Assembly (NCBI GenBank): GCA_030615365.1
Contig: JAUWZM010000022.1
Location: 1-34,954 of the forward strand
DNA length: 34,954 nucleotides
From: Candidatus Aerophobota bacterium
GTDB lineage: Bacteria > Aerophobota > Aerophobia > Aerophobales > B3-G15
Reading direction: 5' to 3'
The first letter of the stretch is position 1. Every line of letters begins with the position of its first letter. Both the position numbers and the translations under genes were made by a program. This document shows, piece by piece, positions 8,077 to 16,015 of the stretch. A model generated the notes under the pieces. It was not told the DNA's origin, did not search any database, and was given only the letters and a program-made list of their open reading frames with translations.

Positions 8077-10020
8077 ATGAACTCGTCTATATTGCTTTAT
8101 CCGATAGTCTTACCTCTAATAGGAGGAATCTTTTGTCTTTTAATTCCTACAAGAAAGGTAAAGGAAGCTATCAGTATAGGGGTTAGCTTAGTAATCTTCA
8201 TCTTAGCTGTGTTAATATTTTCATCCCCAAAGCTCATTTTAGCCCATTCCTGGCTTTCATATTTAAAAATAGATTTTAGTTTGCAGAGCTATAAATTTTC
8301 TTCTTTCATACTTATTTTTATTGCTCTTTTCTCATTTTTTGCATCTATTTACTCAGCGAAGTTTATGGCTGGGAAAACTCGGACAAGGCAGTATTACTCC
8401 TATCTTCTTTTGACCACAGCTGCAGCAGCAGGTGCGGTATTAGCTGCTAACCTGGTAGTGTTCTTACTTTTCTGGGGGAGTTTAGGTATCCTTCTCTATG
8501 CTTTTTTATCTCTTGGCTCTTCAAGATTATCCACTAAGGGATTTTTTACAGTGGGAGCAGCAGATTTTGCTCTGATTCTGGGAGTTTTATTCTTTTACAG
8601 ATTAAGTGGAACTTTGAGCTTAGCAGAAGTTCAGCCTTTATCCATAAATTCTGGTTTAGCTATAAGCTCCTTCGTTCTTTTAATGATAGGAGCCATTGCC
8701 AAGGCAGGTGCCATGCCTTTCCATGGTTGGATTCCCGATGCTGCAGATAAGGTACCAGCTTCAGTGATGGCCTTTCTGCCGGCTTCTTTAGATAAGCTTT
8801 TGGGTATTTATTTTCTTACCCGGATATGCCTTGATCTTTTTAAGTTAATTCCCAATAGCTCTTTATCTATTCTTCTTATGTTTATTGGTTCGCTCACCAT
8901 TTTAGTCGCAGTAATGATGGCGTTAATTCAACATGATATAAAGAAACTTCTTTCCTATCACGCCATCTCCCAGGTAGGTTATATGGTGCTAGGAATAGGG
9001 ACAGGAATTCCCCTGGCAATAGCAGGAGGAATATTTCATATGGTAAATAATGCCATTTATAAGTCCTGTCTTTTTATGGGAGCAGGCTCTGTGGAACATA
9101 GAGTGAAGACCACTGATATTGATCGATTGGGTGGGTTAGCAAAATTTATGCCGATTACCTTTATTACAGTTTTAATTGCTGCTCTTTCTATCTCGGGGGT
9201 GCCCCCCCTTAATGGATTTTTTTCCAAATGGATGGTTTATCAGGGTGTTATCGAAGGAGGAAAACTTTCAGGTGGTAGTATGTGGATTATCTGGCTCCTG
9301 GCAGCGATGTTCGGCTCTGCTTTAACCCTGGCCAGCTTTATAAAACTTATCCATGGCACTTTCTTATCTCATGAAAGTGATGAAATTAAAAAGAAATTGT
9401 CTGTAAAAAAGATCAAAGAATCTCCCTTTTCTATGCTTTTTCCCATGATTATATTGGCTGGGCTTTGTGTAGTATTTGGAATATTTGCCTATCAGGTTCC
9501 TCTTAAACTGTTTATTTTACCCTCTGTTCCTCATCTTTCTTCTTCTGAAAATTGGATTGGCTGGTGGCAACCGGGAGTTACTACTATTCTTATAATACTG
9601 GGTTTAATTGTGGGTCTTATTCTCTATTTAATCGGAAAGATCAAGAAGAGAAGAGTATCCGAGGTTTATATAGGAGGAGAGGCAGTATCTTCTGAGATGA
9701 GAGTATCAGGTGTAGATTTTTACGATACCGTAAAGAATTTTATGGGTTTGAGAAGACTTTATAAAGCATCTGAGAAAGGAGTTCTGGATATTTATCAGGG
9801 AATGCTTGCCTTTGCGAGGGGAATTGCGTATTTTCTATGGGCTCTGGATCGTTTGGCAGACTTTCTCTGGAGAGGTCTTTCCCGGGTAGTTTTGTTAGCA
9901 GGGAAAGCAGCTTCCTTAGCTCATACAGGAATCCTGCATACTTATCTTGCCTGGTATCTCTTAGGTCTGGTGATACTACTTTTAATATTTTTAAGGGAAT
10001 TTGGAGGTTTAGGCATATGA
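8077..10020 (+). CDS. Antiporter-like membrane subunit 2 (NuoL/MrpA-like, long C-terminus)
   Basis: 647 residues, family PF00361. The N-terminal 500 residues contain about fourteen membrane segments, with AIAKAGAMPFHGWIPDAA as the TM7 motif and ASLDKLLGIY supplying the TM8 lysine. The TM5 glutamate of the family appears replaced by glycine (LLFWGSLGILLY, Gly134). The last 150 residues form a cytoplasmic linker (KIKKRRVSEVYIGGEA), then an amphipathic stretch, then a final membrane helix, comparable to the lateral-helix extension of NuoL and HyfB. It follows subunit 1 by 10 bases and overlaps the MbhD/E gene by 4. It is probably a structural or coupling element of the membrane arm. Confidence 0.8.
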   Translation: MNSSILLYPIVLPLIGGIFCLLIPTRKVKEAISIGVSLVIFILAVLIFSSPKLILAHSWLSYLKIDFSLQSYKFSSFILIFIALFSFFASIYSAKFMAGKTRTRQYYSYLLLTTAAAAGAVLAANLVVFLLFWGSLGILLYAFLSLGSSRLSTKGFFTVGAADFALILGVLFFYRLSGTLSLAEVQPLSINSGLAISSFVLLMIGAIAKAGAMPFHGWIPDAADKVPASVMAFLPASLDKLLGIYFLTRICLDLFKLIPNSSLSILLMFIGSLTILVAVMMALIQHDIKKLLSYHAISQVGYMVLGIGTGIPLAIAGGIFHMVNNAIYKSCLFMGAGSVEHRVKTTDIDRLGGLAKFMPITFITVLIAALSISGVPPLNGFFSKWMVYQGVIEGGKLSGGSMWIIWLLAAMFGSALTLASFIKLIHGTFLSHESDEIKKKLSVKKIKESPFSMLFPMIILAGLCVVFGIFAYQVPLKLFILPSVPHLSSSENWIGWWQPGVTTILIILGLIVGLILYLIGKIKKRRVSEVYIGGEAVSSEMRVSGVDFYDTVKNFMGLRRLYKASEKGVLDIYQGMLAFARGIAYFLWALDRLADFLWRGLSRVVLLAGKAASLAHTGILHTYLAWYLLGLVILLLIFLREFGGLGI

Positions 10021-10544
10021 TGTGGCAAATTTACGCCTTAGCATTTCTTATGATTGCCGGTTCTTTAGTGGCTGTTCATACAAGATATCTTTTATCAGCA
10101 GTAATCTCTCTTGCGGTAATAGGTCTTGCTCTTTGTGTTGTTTTTTTATACCTGCAAGCTCCGGATTGTGCCATAACTCAGATAGTAGTAGAAGTAGTTG
10201 CTTTAGTTATTCTTATTAGGGCTACAGGTATGGAAAGAGATACTTCTGGGATAAAAGGGAAAAGAGAGATCTTTGCCCTTGAAACTGTAGTCATCTTTAT
10301 CATAGTCTTTGCTGTTTTTGCCTTTAAGGCATTACAGCTCCTCCCACAATTTGGTTATCCAATAATGAAAGTAGCCGAGGAATATGTGAGCAAGGGATTA
10401 GAACAAACAGGCTCTGCTAACCTGGTAATGGGGGTACTTTTGGATTTTAGAGCTTACGATACCCTGGGAGAGGTAACCATTTTATTTACAGCTATTCTCG
10501 GCTCTATCGTAGTTTTAAGAGAAGTTGGAAGGAAGAAAAAGTGA
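10017..10544 (+). CDS. MbhD-MbhE fusion (MrpA C-terminal-like subunit)
   Basis: 175 residues. The first half is the MbhD domain (DUF4040-like: LQAPDCAITQIVVEVVALVILIRA, cited as LQAPDCAITQ and VEVVALVILIRA). The second half is the MbhE domain ending DTLGEVTILFTAILGS. In Pyrococcus furiosus these are two genes, and in Mrp antiporters both form the C-terminus of MrpA; here they are one gene. The start ATG at 10017 overlaps the previous stop and has GAGG about 9 bases upstream. A second in-frame ATG is at 10020. The product is an integral membrane part of the Na+/H+ antiporter module. Confidence 0.85.
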   Translation: MMWQIYALAFLMIAGSLVAVHTRYLLSAVISLAVIGLALCVVFLYLQAPDCAITQIVVEVVALVILIRATGMERDTSGIKGKREIFALETVVIFIIVFAVFAFKALQLLPQFGYPIMKVAEEYVSKGLEQTGSANLVMGVLLDFRAYDTLGEVTILFTAILGSIVVLREVGRKKK

Positions 10545-10996
10545 GTCCATATAGACAAACAAAACAAGGTATGACAGTTATAGTGAAAACTATAACTAAG
10601 TTCGTTATCCCTTTAGTGATTCTTTTTGGTATTTATATGGTTTTACACGGGCATCTTACACCAGGAGGAGGTTTTCCAGGAGGTGTAATTATAGCATCTG
10701 TATTTATCCTTCTTGTTCTCACCTTTGGTAAAGAGGTAGCCTCTCAAAAGCTTAAGAAATCGACTGCCTCTTTACTGGAAAGCGTTGGTGCTCTTATTTT
10801 TCTATTTCTTGCTCTTGTGGGAATAGGAACCGGAGGTTGGTTTTTCTTGAATTTTTTGCCCAAAGGAGAACCCTTAAAGATTCTTTCAGCAGGATTTATT
10901 CCTCTGGCAAATATTGCTATAGGAATAAAGGTGGCCGGGGGGATGTTTGCTGTATTTTTAACCTTAGCAATGTTTAGAGTTTTGAGCAAAAAATAA
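10541..10996 (+). CDS. mbhF: MnhB/MbhF-type antiporter subunit
   Basis: 151 residues. The hallmark HGHLTPGGGFPGGV follows the first membrane helix, as in MrpB/MnhB proteins. There are four hydrophobic segments. The GTG start overlaps the previous stop (GTGA) with GGAAGG upstream; an ATG at 10571 is a possible alternative that leaves the conserved region intact. It belongs to the Mrp-type module that exchanges Na+ for H+. Confidence 0.88.
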   Translation: MSPYRQTKQGMTVIVKTITKFVIPLVILFGIYMVLHGHLTPGGGFPGGVIIASVFILLVLTFGKEVASQKLKKSTASLLESVGALIFLFLALVGIGTGGWFFLNFLPKGEPLKILSAGFIPLANIAIGIKVAGGMFAVFLTLAMFRVLSKK

Positions 10997-11007
10997 GGAG
11001 TATAGGA

Positions 11008-11343
11008 ATGTTATTCTTTCTCTCATTTGTGATTTTTCTTATTGGACTTTACTGTGTGATCACCAAAAAACACCTTTTAAAAATAGTGATGGGAGTTGTG
11101 ATTATGGAGTACGCGGTGAATTTTTTTCTGATCCTCTTGGGATATAAGATGGGAGGTATAGCTCCTATTGTAGTTGAGGGGGCAAGGGAGGCAAATTTTG
11201 TAGACCCTTTACCTCAGGCTATGGTTTTAACAGCTATTGTTATCAGCATTGCTACTTTAGCTTTTATTGTGGCTATATGTATGCGTATTTACCAGAGGTA
11301 CCATACCTTTGATATTACTGAAATAAGAAAACTAAAAGGATAA
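11008..11343 (+). CDS. mbhG: MnhC/NuoK/MbhG-type antiporter subunit
   Basis: 111 residues with three membrane helices. It shows the NuoK/MrpC signature: IEYAVNFFLI-like glutamate in the middle helix (MEYAVNFFLILLG), then DPLPQAMVLTAIVIS. In complex I the NuoK glutamates are part of the ion path. AGGAGT precedes the ATG. Size and position (between MnhB and MnhD types) follow the standard Mrp order. Confidence 0.88.
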   Translation: MLFFLSFVIFLIGLYCVITKKHLLKIVMGVVIMEYAVNFFLILLGYKMGGIAPIVVEGAREANFVDPLPQAMVLTAIVISIATLAFIVAICMRIYQRYHTFDITEIRKLKG

Positions 11344-11356
11344 TACGGGGGTAAGT

Positions 11357-12838
11357 ATGAACATAATTCCTTTATTTATTGCCATTCCTTTGGGAGCTGC
11401 ATTTGTTCTGGTTTTGTTAGGTAAAGTAAAGGAAACCGTAAGCGATGTGCTGATTAATTTGGTTACTATTTGTCTTGCCATCCTATCTTTTGTTTTAATA
11501 CCGTTTTTAAGAGATAATGGAGTTTTTGTCTATACTATGGGTAGATGGTTGCCGCCTGAGGGGATTAATCTCGTTCTGGATGGATTATCCCTTTTGATGC
11601 TGATAGTGATTAATTCTGTTGCTTTTCTTGTTACGTTATATTCAGTAAGCTATATGAAAAGGTTCACCTCTAAATCTAAGTTTTACAGCTTGTTTGCTTT
11701 GATGCTTGCCGGAATGAATGGGACAGTGCTGACAGGAGACTTTTTTAATTTATTCATATTTTTAGAAATTGCCTCTATTGCCTCTTATGCCCTGGTTGCT
11801 TTTGGAGTGGAGGCAGAGGAATTGGAGGCAGCTTTCAAATATATGATTATGAGTTCAGTTGCCTCCGTGCTTATTCTTTTCGCCATAGGTCTTTTATATG
11901 GAGCCACTGGAAGTTTAAATATGGCAGATATTGGGGGGATAATTCAAGGTAAACACAACTTACTCCTTTCCTTCTCATTGGTTCTATTTTTAGCTGGTTT
12001 TGGACTGAAGGCTGCCATAATTCCTTTTCATGCCTGGCTTCCTGATGCTCATCCCAGTGCTCCGGCCCCTATCTCAGCAATGCTATCCGGGGTATTGATA
12101 AAAGCATTGGGAATTTATGCTATCATGAGGGTTTTCTTTAATGTGTATGGAATGACTATCCAGCTTTCCTGGGTTTTTATGATTTTAGGGATAATCTCTA
12201 TGGTTGGAGGAGGAGTTTTAGCCCTTCGCCAGACAGATTTTAAACGCCTTTTAGCATATTCCTCTATATCCCAGATGGGTTATATACTGATAGGATTGGG
12301 TTGTGGCAATTACTGGGGACTTTTGGGAGCGCTGTTTCATCTGTTCAATCATGCTACCTTCAAGGGACTACTTTTCTTGAACTCCGGAGCTGTGGAATAC
12401 TCAACCGGCACCAGAAAGCTCAATGAAATGGGTGGTCTTAGTAAGGTTATGCCAGTAACCGGAGCAACTTCTACTATTGGTTCTCTTTCTATATCGGGTA
12501 TTCCTCCTTTTAGTGGATTCTGGAGTAAACTCTTTATAATTATTGGATTGGTTCAGGCAGGAAGGTTTACCCTGGTTGTCTTAACTATCCTTGTTTCAGT
12601 ACTCACTCTTGCGTACTACCTTAAGGTTCAAAGGTTTGCTTTTTTTGGCCCTCTGAGGGAAAAATGGACTAAGATAAAAGAGGTTCCGAAATTCATGTGT
12701 GCCTCAATGATTATACTTGCCATTATATGCATTGGAGCAGGGATTTTTTTCTACCCTTTATTGAAGGTGATTTTAGAGCCTGCTGTGGCAGTTCTTCAAG
12801 AGGGAACCAAATACAGTATACTGATTTTAGGGGGTTGA
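11357..12838 (+). CDS. mbhH: MnhD/MbhH-type antiporter subunit
   Basis: 493 residues, PF00361. All the usual charged residues are in place: TM5 Glu in FIFLEIASIASYALVAFG, TM7 Lys in GLKAAIIPFHAWLPDAHP, TM8 Lys in SGVLIKALGIYA, and the TM12-like HLFNHATFKGLLFL. This is therefore the most canonical of the three large antiporter-like proteins in the operon, and the best candidate for Na+/H+ translocation. It sits in the standard Mrp order after MnhC and before MnhE. Confidence 0.9.
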   Translation: MNIIPLFIAIPLGAAFVLVLLGKVKETVSDVLINLVTICLAILSFVLIPFLRDNGVFVYTMGRWLPPEGINLVLDGLSLLMLIVINSVAFLVTLYSVSYMKRFTSKSKFYSLFALMLAGMNGTVLTGDFFNLFIFLEIASIASYALVAFGVEAEELEAAFKYMIMSSVASVLILFAIGLLYGATGSLNMADIGGIIQGKHNLLLSFSLVLFLAGFGLKAAIIPFHAWLPDAHPSAPAPISAMLSGVLIKALGIYAIMRVFFNVYGMTIQLSWVFMILGIISMVGGGVLALRQTDFKRLLAYSSISQMGYILIGLGCGNYWGLLGALFHLFNHATFKGLLFLNSGAVEYSTGTRKLNEMGGLSKVMPVTGATSTIGSLSISGIPPFSGFWSKLFIIIGLVQAGRFTLVVLTILVSVLTLAYYLKVQRFAFFGPLREKWTKIKEVPKFMCASMIILAIICIGAGIFFYPLLKVILEPAVAVLQEGTKYSILILGG

Positions 12839-12839
12839 A

Positions 12840-13328
12840 ATGAAAAGATCAGTACTTTTCATTATTAGCTTTATTATCTGGTTAGTTTTAACCTGGACGA
12901 TATATCTACCCTCAATCCTTATAGGGATAGGGGTATCTGTTTTTATCTCTTTTTGGTTTGCTGACTTTTTTATCCAACATGCGGAGAATTTTTTTCAGAT
13001 AAAAAGATTCCTCTATTTTCTTCTTTTTATACCTATTTTTATCTTTTACTGTATCTTAGCGAATTTTGATGTTGCTTATAGGGTGCTTCATCCCAGGCTT
13101 CCCATAAACCCGGGGATTGTAAAGGTAAAGACAAGCCTGTCCACTCTCACCGGTAGAGTAGCTCTGGCTAATTGTATAACTTTAACCCCGGGCACTCTTA
13201 CTGTGGAGTTAACCGATGATGGATATCTTTACGTTCACTGGATCAATGTGACAACAGTAGATGTTGAGGAGGCAACCAGGAAAATTGTAAGAAAATTTGA
13301 GCCTATACTCAAGGAGGTGTTTGGATGA
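12840..13328 (+). CDS. mbhA: MnhE/MbhA-type antiporter subunit
   Basis: 162 residues. Two or three N-terminal membrane helices are followed by a soluble domain with the family stretch NCITLTPGTLTVEL and YVHWINV. MrpE/MnhE proteins are needed for assembly or activity of Mrp antiporters. It starts one base after the mbhH stop region and overlaps the MnhF gene by 4 bases (ATGA). Confidence 0.88.
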   Translation: MKRSVLFIISFIIWLVLTWTIYLPSILIGIGVSVFISFWFADFFIQHAENFFQIKRFLYFLLFIPIFIFYCILANFDVAYRVLHPRLPINPGIVKVKTSLSTLTGRVALANCITLTPGTLTVELTDDGYLYVHWINVTTVDVEEATRKIVRKFEPILKEVFG

Positions 13329-13594
13329 TTCTCGGCATTCCGGCTATCTTTGCTGCACCTTTGATGGTAAGTTGTTTTTTGTGTCTTTATAGAGTTTTGC
13401 GTGGCCCTACCTCTGCTGACAGAATTGTAGCTGTGGATATTTTGGGAATTCTGGTGGTGGGTTTTTGTGCTCTTTTTGTTATCTACACGTCAAGAGCTTA
13501 CTTTATGGATATTGCTATTGCCTGGGCTCTATTAGGTTTTTTAGGAACTTTGACCCTGGCTAAACATTTAGAGGGGAAGGGATTGGATGAATGA
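13325..13594 (+). CDS. mbhB: MnhF/MbhB-type antiporter subunit
   Basis: 89 residues with three membrane helices and the MrpF motif RVLRGPTSADRIVAVDILG. The ATG overlaps the preceding stop and the end overlaps the MnhG start by 8 bases, indicating coupled translation. Size is normal for the family. Confidence 0.9.
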   Translation: MILGIPAIFAAPLMVSCFLCLYRVLRGPTSADRIVAVDILGILVVGFCALFVIYTSRAYFMDIAIAWALLGFLGTLTLAKHLEGKGLDE

Positions 13595-13934
13595 AGCAGT
13601 AGTAATTGCAGGAAAGGTGATAATATTTATAGGGGTTATATTTAACCTTTTGGGTTGTATTGGGCTAATCAGACTTCCTGATATTTATAATCGACTCCAG
13701 GCGGCTACCAAATGTGTGACCCTGGGTACCTGTTTCATTCTCTTTGGAACCTTTTTAGCCGCGGGATTCCTGACAAAAAGTTTTCTTGTTATCCTGTTCA
13801 TAATACTTAGTTCTCCTACCGCTGCTCATGCCATTGCCCATGCTGCTCATAAAAGCAAGATTAAACTATGGGAAAAAAGCGTGGTGGACAAATACGAAGA
13901 GGAAAAAGAAAAGAATGAAATATCCAAAACTTAG
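13587..13934 (+). CDS. mbhC: MnhG/MbhC-type antiporter subunit
   Basis: 115 residues with three membrane helices. The MrpG signature is present: GCIGLIRLPDIYNRLQAATK near residue 25, and SSPTAAHAIAHAAH in the third helix. The C-terminus is a charged tail rich in Glu and Lys, and its last 20 bases overlap the next gene. This completes a full Mrp-type set (A-C-terminus, B, C, D, E, F, G). Confidence 0.9.
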   Translation: MNEAVVIAGKVIIFIGVIFNLLGCIGLIRLPDIYNRLQAATKCVTLGTCFILFGTFLAAGFLTKSFLVILFIILSSPTAAHAIAHAAHKSKIKLWEKSVVDKYEEEKEKNEISKT

Positions 13935-14526
13935 AGAACTAAAAGAGGCTCTAACCTCTCTATTCAGTTCCCCATATACGACCAAGTTTCCTAAAGTTCC
14001 TTCACCCGCTGCTCCTGGCTATCGGGGCAAGGCAGAGTTTGATGAAGTAGAATGTGTGGTTTGCGGAGCCTGTGCTGAAGTGTGTCCTTCTAATGCTATT
14101 GAGAAAATTGAAAACCCTGCGCCTAATGGGAAAAGAAGGTTGATCCTTCACTATGATCGGTGTATTTTTTGTGGTCAATGCGAGGTTAATTGCCTCACAG
14201 AAAAAGGCATAAAGCTTACCACTAAGTATGATTTAGCGGTCTTATCCAGAGGTGAGGCTCAAACCAGCATAGAGGATGAGCTGGTATTCTGTGAATATTG
14301 CAGAGAACCCATAACCACAAGAAAGCATCTTGCCTGGATTAGAGATAGACTGGGGTCTCTTATCTTTTCCAACCCTAATTTATTTATATCCTCTTTAACT
14401 GATATAGAGCTAATTAAAGAAAAACTCCCAAAATCAGAAGATACTCCTCTGGAGCGTGCCGATAATTTAAGGATTCTCTGTCCCAACTGCAGAAAACAAC
14501 TTACCTTGAAAGAAGAGTGGGGGTAA
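13915..14526 (+). CDS. mbhN: Hydrogenase ferredoxin-like subunit (NuoI/HycF/MbhN family)
   Basis: 203 residues. Two [4Fe-4S] motifs: Cys47/50/53/57 (CVVCGACAEVC) and Cys83/86/89/93 (CIFCGQCEVNC). A C-terminal pair of CxxC motifs (Cys126/129 and Cys189/192) looks like a zinc ribbon and is also found in HycF/HyfH of formate hydrogenlyase. The protein passes electrons from the donor to MbhJ. The start is ATG 13915, inside the 3' end of mbhC, with AGAGG upstream; a longer frame upstream runs through mbhC and is not credible. It is the last hydrogenase gene, followed by a 95 bp gap. Confidence 0.88.
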   Translation: MKYPKLRELKEALTSLFSSPYTTKFPKVPSPAAPGYRGKAEFDEVECVVCGACAEVCPSNAIEKIENPAPNGKRRLILHYDRCIFCGQCEVNCLTEKGIKLTTKYDLAVLSRGEAQTSIEDELVFCEYCREPITTRKHLAWIRDRLGSLIFSNPNLFISSLTDIELIKEKLPKSEDTPLERADNLRILCPNCRKQLTLKEEWG

Positions 14527-14621
14527 TGGGAAGCAAGGTTTAATATTTAAATTTAGGTAAATACTCTGTGAACCACATTAGAATTTCCTTGGAAAAATTT
14601 AAAACATAGGGAGAATTTAGA

Positions 14622-15725
14622 ATGTCAGAATCAAAGGGGAAAAGAACTAAGAAAAAATTAGTCAGGCGGGGTATCCTGCTTGTATGTGGGGTTGTTCTGC
14701 TTGCGCTTATACCCCTATTGGCCATAGGTTTGCAGGCATCACAGTTTGATGTTATTGATGATGCGGCCAATGCCTACCTGAGTGCTGGCAAACCAGCCAA
14801 TATCTCTTCCAAAGATCTAATGGCCAACATGCTTGATGGTGACTCGACCAACGACCCGTTTATACTCAGCATCAGGGCTCCTGATATCTATGCCAAAGGC
14901 CATATTCCCGGGGCGGTTAATATACCTATAACTGAACTCTTTAAGCCAGAGAATTTAGCCAGGCTCCCCCAGGACAAGCAGATTGTGGTCTACTGCTACA
15001 CTGGTCACATTGGAAGTCGGGTTGCAGCTTTGCTCAATCTGTGCGGTTATGATGCTGTCAACCTCAAGTGGGGAATGACTGGCTGGACAAAAGACACCGA
15101 GGTAGCCCCCTATCGCTTTGATCCAGCGAAAACCCCCATGGATTATCCGGTTGAGACCAAAGCTAACACACCTGCTGAAACTTACCCATTTCCCATGGTC
15201 AATAATACACCCTCATCATTGAGGAGAGATATCATCCGGGCTGCCTGTTATGCCTATACGAGTATCAGACATGCGGATATCTCAGCTAAAGGGCTGAACG
15301 AGCTGCTGGTTGATGGCGATCCGGCCAATGATCCATTCATCGTCAGTGTGCGTAAGCCAGAGGACTATGCTAAAGGTCATATTCCTGGTGCTATTAACAT
15401 ACCCTGGAGAGAGATAGCCAGGAAGTCCAATTTGAAGAAACTCCCGCCAGATAAGAAAATTGTGGTTTACGGCTACACCGGAAGCACCGCAAGTCAGGCT
15501 GCGGCTATTCTGAACGTTCTGGGTTACAATGCTGTGAACCTAATGTGGGGAATGACCTCCTGGACCAGGAACAAAGATGTGGCACCTTATGAGTTCGACT
15601 CGACCAAGAGCGAGGACTATTCCTATGAGACCTCCTTAACCACGGAACATGACATCTCTGTACCCATACCCACAGAAAAGGAACCAGAAAAGGAACCAGA
15701 ACCCTCGGATTGTGGATGCCCTTGA
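14622..15725 (+). CDS. Membrane-anchored tandem rhodanese-domain protein
   Basis: 367 residues. A basic N-terminus and one hydrophobic segment (about 16-38) suggest an uncleaved anchor or signal, placing the rest outside the cytoplasm. Two rhodanese domains follow (about 57-165 and 217-325), each with the KGHIPGA(V/I)NIP motif. Domain 1 has the catalytic-loop cysteine (CYTGHIGSR, Cys125). Domain 2 has glycine there (GYTGSTASQ, Gly284) and is probably inactive. The tail is Pro/Glu-rich and ends DCGCP, adding a Cys pair. The function is likely sulfur or thiol binding, not established. The codon use looks richer in G+C than the hydrogenase genes, hinting at a separate origin. GGGAGAA precedes the ATG. 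Confidence 0.75.
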   Translation: MSESKGKRTKKKLVRRGILLVCGVVLLALIPLLAIGLQASQFDVIDDAANAYLSAGKPANISSKDLMANMLDGDSTNDPFILSIRAPDIYAKGHIPGAVNIPITELFKPENLARLPQDKQIVVYCYTGHIGSRVAALLNLCGYDAVNLKWGMTGWTKDTEVAPYRFDPAKTPMDYPVETKANTPAETYPFPMVNNTPSSLRRDIIRAACYAYTSIRHADISAKGLNELLVDGDPANDPFIVSVRKPEDYAKGHIPGAINIPWREIARKSNLKKLPPDKKIVVYGYTGSTASQAAAILNVLGYNAVNLMWGMTSWTRNKDVAPYEFDSTKSEDYSYETSLTTEHDISVPIPTEKEPEKEPEPSDCGCP

Positions 15726-15746
15726 TGAAGATATCATCTTACATAA

Positions 15747-15850
15747 ATCAATGATCTCTTAGCAGGAGCAGATGGTGTTCTTATAGCTGGATGTCATCCT
15801 GGAGATTGCCATTACAGCAAGGGAAACTATTATACCCGAAGAAGATGTTA
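15747..15850 (+). pseudogene. Relic of mvhD (F420-non-reducing/Hdr-linked hydrogenase delta subunit)
   Basis: One frame reads [20 protein letters not shown] then [10 protein letters not shown]. This is the conserved core of MvhD/FrhD-type proteins, which carry electrons between hydrogenase or formate dehydrogenase and heterodisulfide reductase. An in-frame stop precedes the fragment, and it ends where the inverted-end repeat begins at 15858. Only about 35 codons of a normal gene of about 140 remain, so it is a decayed piece. Confidence 0.65.
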
Positions 15851-15857
15851 CTATTTA

Positions 15858-16015
15858 GCCACCAAGACACGAAGACACCAAGAGAAATGCGTGAAAGCGT
15901 TAATGCGGAAATGAGTAAAACGCATCTACGCTTCTACGCATTGACAGATTAACGGGATTATAAATTAATATCACTTCTTTGTGCCTTGGTGACTTAGTGG
16001 CCTGAACTGTTACAA
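15858..16015 (+). repeat. Inverted-end repeat, copy 1 (MITE-like)
   Basis: A roughly 144 bp unit starting GCCACCAAGACACGAAG and ending with the inverse complement series TTGGTGACTTAGTGGC at 16001, plus a conserved outer flank CTGTTACAA. Each end is itself a short periodic array of the form GCCACnAAGnCACnAAG. The interior shares AAACGCATCTACGC and TACGCATT with copy 2 (17188). It has no coding capacity. It truncates mvhD on its left and supplies the stop codon of the minus-strand membrane protein on its right. Confidence 0.75.

Noticed and set aside
13828..13914. Upstream extension of mbhN
   Set aside because: It overlaps the conserved 3' part of mbhC in another frame; the ATG at 13915 gives the normal family length.
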